This document shows, piece by piece, positions 7,775-9,503 of a DNA stretch of 9,503 bases (position 1 is the first letter of the stretch; every line of letters begins with the position of its first letter). The notes under the pieces were generated by a model that saw nothing but the letters and a program-made list of their open reading frames with translations, had not been told where the DNA came from and did not search any database. Where the stretch lies: contig KN174051.1 of NCBI GenBank assembly GCA_000759655.1, positions 18,596 to 28,098 of the forward strand. The letters are read 5' to 3'. The DNA is from Acidicaldus organivorans (GTDB lineage Bacteria; Pseudomonadota; Alphaproteobacteria; Acetobacterales; Acetobacteraceae). The position numbers and the translations under genes are program-made.

Positions 7775-8605
7775 TCACACTGCCTTCGCCTGACGCTGGC
7801 GCGGAATGGGCAGATACTCGACGCCGCCTCCCTGGGTGCGGGTCGGCTGCGGGTAGAGCGACATCAGTTCGAGCACCTCGTCGGGCATTTCCGTGCTGAC
7901 CGGAAGCCCCATCTCGCGCGCCTCCTCAGCCGAGATCGGGTAATCGTGCGTCCAGGTGCCGGTGGCGAGTTTCTCGGCGAGCGCCTCGGCACGGTCGGCG
8001 GGGAGATGCTTGGCGAGGAAAGACTGGGCGGCGGCCTTGACCTGGGCGATCGCCTTGCGCCCCACATCGGCCATCACCAGCGTCTGGTCGTCGATCTCGG
8101 CGAGCGGCTTCTGCTCGACGACGCGGAGCAGGGAGGCGGCCGGCATCTGGCCGAGCTGCGGATCGACCGGGCCCAGCACCGAGTGCTCGCACATCACGAT
8201 CTCGTCGGCGGCGAGCGCGATCAGCGTGCCCCCCGACATCGCGTAATGGGGAACGAAGACGGTGACCTTCGCCTTGCGCGACTGGATGGCCCGCGCGATC
8301 TGCAGCGCGGCGAGCACCAGGCCGCCCGGCGTGTGGAGCACGATGTCGAGCGGGACGTCCTCGTCGGTCATATGGATGGCGCGCAGCACCTCCTCCGAGT
8401 CGTTGACATCGATGTAGCGCGCCACCGGAAAGCCCAGGAGGCGCATCGTCTCCTGGCGGTGGACGAGGAGGATGACGCGCGAGTCCCGCTTCTTTTCGAT
8501 CTGCGCGATCTTGCGGGCGCGCATCGCATCGAGATAGTGCCGCTGCAGCACCGGCTGCAGCGCCGAGATCATGAAGAAGATCCAGAACAGATCGGCAATG
8601 CTCAT
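7775..8605 (-). CDS. SDH-family Clp-fold serine protease, membrane-anchored
   Basis: This is a predicted membrane-bound serine protease of 276 residues. An N-terminal hydrophobic segment (about 4-20) is followed by a charged linker rich in Lys/Arg, then a ClpP/crotonase-like fold. HTPGG (91-95) forms the glycine-rich turn, AMSGGT (122-127) carries the likely nucleophile Ser124, and GPVDPQ (145-150) carries Asp148. These are the hallmarks of the SDH (Ser-Asp-His) proteases of PF01972 (formerly DUF114), related to SppA and NfeD-type proteases. The substrate is unknown. I chose the ATG at 8603-8605 because GGAGG (8611-8615 on the other strand) lies five bases before it and the hydrophobic anchor starts right after it. 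A GTG at 8650 would add 15 residues but overlaps the upstream gene by 46 bases. The start shares one base with the rhomboid stop (TGATG), which implies translational coupling. No damage is visible. Confidence 0.85.
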   Translation of the reverse strand: MSIADLFWIFFMISALQPVLQRHYLDAMRARKIAQIEKKRDSRVILLVHRQETMRLLGFPVARYIDVNDSEEVLRAIHMTDEDVPLDIVLHTPGGLVLAALQIARAIQSRKAKVTVFVPHYAMSGGTLIALAADEIVMCEHSVLGPVDPQLGQMPAASLLRVVEQKPLAEIDDQTLVMADVGRKAIAQVKAAAQSFLAKHLPADRAEALAEKLATGTWTHDYPISAEEAREMGLPVSTEMPDEVLELMSLYPQPTRTQGGGVEYLPIPRQRQAKAV

Positions 8606-9345
8606 CACCACCTCCCTAAACGGCGCCCATCGGGCGAAAACCCATACCACCCCTCATCGCCATAGAAGGGCCGGAACCCGCTGCGGGGGCGATGGAGCAG
8701 GGGGGTGAGCAGATAGCCCGCAACGAAGCCGCCGATATGGGCCCACCAGGCGATGCCGCCCACCTCGCGGCCAAGGGTGAGGAGGCCGGGGATGAGCTGG
8801 CTTACGAACCAGAGCAGGGCGAAGAAGGCGGCCGGAATCTCGAAGAAGAACGGGAAGAACAGGATCGGCACCACCATCACCAGCCGCGCCAGGGGGAAGA
8901 GGCGGACATAGCAGCCGATCACCCCGGCGATCGCGCCCGAGGCGCCGATGGCGGGCACCAGCGAGTGGGGATTGGCCAGCGCATGGGCAAGCGAGGCGGC
9001 GATCGCGGTGAGGAGGTAGAAGGCGAGGTAACGGGCGTGACCGAGCCGGTCCTCGACGGCGGGGCCGAAGATCCAGAGCGTCCACATATTGACCAGGATG
9101 TGGAACAGCCCGCCGTGGAGAAAGGCGTTGGTGAGGAAGGGGGCGTAATCGAGGAGTCCGCTGGAGGCCGCATAGGCGGGGTCGAAGTAGCGGGCGGGCA
9201 CCAGGCCCCAGGTGAGGAGGAACTGCTCGCGCTCGGGCGGTGGCAGGCCCGCCTCGATGAGGAACATCCCGACATTGAGCCCGATCAGGAGCCAGGTCAT
9301 CAGCGGCGGATAACGCTTGGCCACGCCATCCTGGATGGGAAACAA
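8605..9345 (-). CDS. Rhomboid-family intramembrane serine protease
   Basis: This is a polytopic inner-membrane protease of 246 residues that should cleave transmembrane substrates within the bilayer. It opens with FPIQDGVAKRYPP, the usual N-terminus of short bacterial rhomboids, then a first membrane helix (about 16-32). The H-x-x-x-N element HILVNMW (82-88) includes His82 and Asn86 for the oxyanion hole. GASGAIAGV (134-142) holds catalytic Ser136, and AHIGGFVAG (202-210) holds His203. A soluble tail after ~218 is rich in Arg, Gly and aromatic residues. The start is TTG at 9343-9345: GGAGG lies five bases before it, an in-frame stop (TGA, 9373-9375) lies just upstream with no other start between, and a later ATG would remove the FPIQD motif. 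It is the first gene of a set with the Clp-fold protease and PsiE-like protein; physiological substrates are unknown. Confidence 0.9.
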   Translation of the reverse strand: MFPIQDGVAKRYPPLMTWLLIGLNVGMFLIEAGLPPPEREQFLLTWGLVPARYFDPAYAASSGLLDYAPFLTNAFLHGGLFHILVNMWTLWIFGPAVEDRLGHARYLAFYLLTAIAASLAHALANPHSLVPAIGASGAIAGVIGCYVRLFPLARLVMVVPILFFPFFFEIPAAFFALLWFVSQLIPGLLTLGREVGGIAWWAHIGGFVAGYLLTPLLHRPRSGFRPFYGDEGWYGFSPDGRRLGRW

Positions 9346-9503
9346 GAGGCCCTCCCTCTTCCTTGCGACGGCTCAGTCTTTCATCGGGCCCTTTTCATTT
9401 CAAGCACTTTTGCAAAGGCCGCCAAGGCGCCGATGGGAGGGGCGCGCGATGCCCGGGCCCAGTCTGAGGGAGGGGGTAGCGGAGAAGGGGCGGAGGGGGG
9501 AAT
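9346..9503 (-). promoter_or_regulatory. Upstream region of the rhomboid operon with ribosome site and possible heat-shock-like promoter
   Basis: I see no gene in this stretch. On the - strand it holds the ribosome site GGAGG (9351-9355) for the TTG start. It also has CTTGAAA (9398-9404) followed nine bases later by CCCGAT (9383-9388), which resembles the sigma-32 consensus CTTGAAA...CCCCAT but with a gap shorter than the usual 11-16. The far end (9455-9503) is very purine-rich on the + strand. The promoter is probably here; its exact position is a guess. Confidence 0.3.

Noticed and set aside
7703..8665. Plus-strand open frame of 320 residues opposite the Clp-fold protease
   Set aside because: The repetitive Arg/His/Leu/Asp-rich translation is typical of the complement of a GC-rich gene; the opposite strand has clear protease motifs and ribosome sites.
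1..9503. tRNA gene, CRISPR array or complete insertion sequence
   Set aside because: I saw no cloverleaf-like sequence, regular spaced repeats, transposase or terminal inverted repeats on either strand by eye.

Overview
The window has two parts with different origins. Roughly the first 7,250 bases look like the right-hand end of an acquired defence island. The remaining 2,250 bases look like ordinary chromosome from a GC-rich proteobacterium. An alphaproteobacterium, perhaps a sphingomonad, is my best guess. This rests on the GC-rich codon choice and on the character of the three proteins at the right end; no rRNA or other phylogenetic marker is present.

Island part (1-7248). Two genes on the + strand form a tight operon with an ATGA stop/start overlap at 916-919. 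The first is cut by the left window edge, so only its last ~305 residues are visible. The second encodes a 2,017-residue DEAH helicase with a large Cys-rich insert between its two RecA-like halves, a four-Cys MZB/DUF1998-type module near residues 1556-1603, and a ~400-residue C-terminal region I cannot assign. A giant DUF1998 helicase directly downstream of one large partner gene fits Druantia type III (DruH + DruE), a known anti-phage system. I therefore read this as a probable Druantia III locus, not as a new system. The helicase call is strong. The DruH call is weaker because only its C-terminus is visible and the call leans on gene order.

Boundary (7033-7250). Downstream of the helicase, on the - strand, lies the C-terminal ~71 residues of a tyrosine recombinase. 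It keeps the H-x-x-R box, the LGH box and the nucleophile tyrosine, but it has lost everything N-terminal. Its sequence runs straight into the 3' end of a PsiE-like gene, overlapping it by 13 bases in another frame. This looks like a deletion or recombination scar marking the edge of the island.

Chromosomal part (7236-9503). Three - strand genes read away from the right edge: a rhomboid-family intramembrane serine protease (TTG start), an SDH-family Clp-fold serine protease with an N-terminal membrane anchor, and a PsiE-family membrane protein. The first two are joined by a TGATG overlap and each has GGAGG five bases before its start, so they are probably co-translated. Together they look like a small membrane-proteolysis operon. 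The last ~160 bases of the window lie upstream of it and should hold its promoter.

I saw no tRNA, rRNA, CRISPR array or insertion sequence. Two strong inverted repeats lie inside the 3' part of the helicase gene and are not explained by the coding function.
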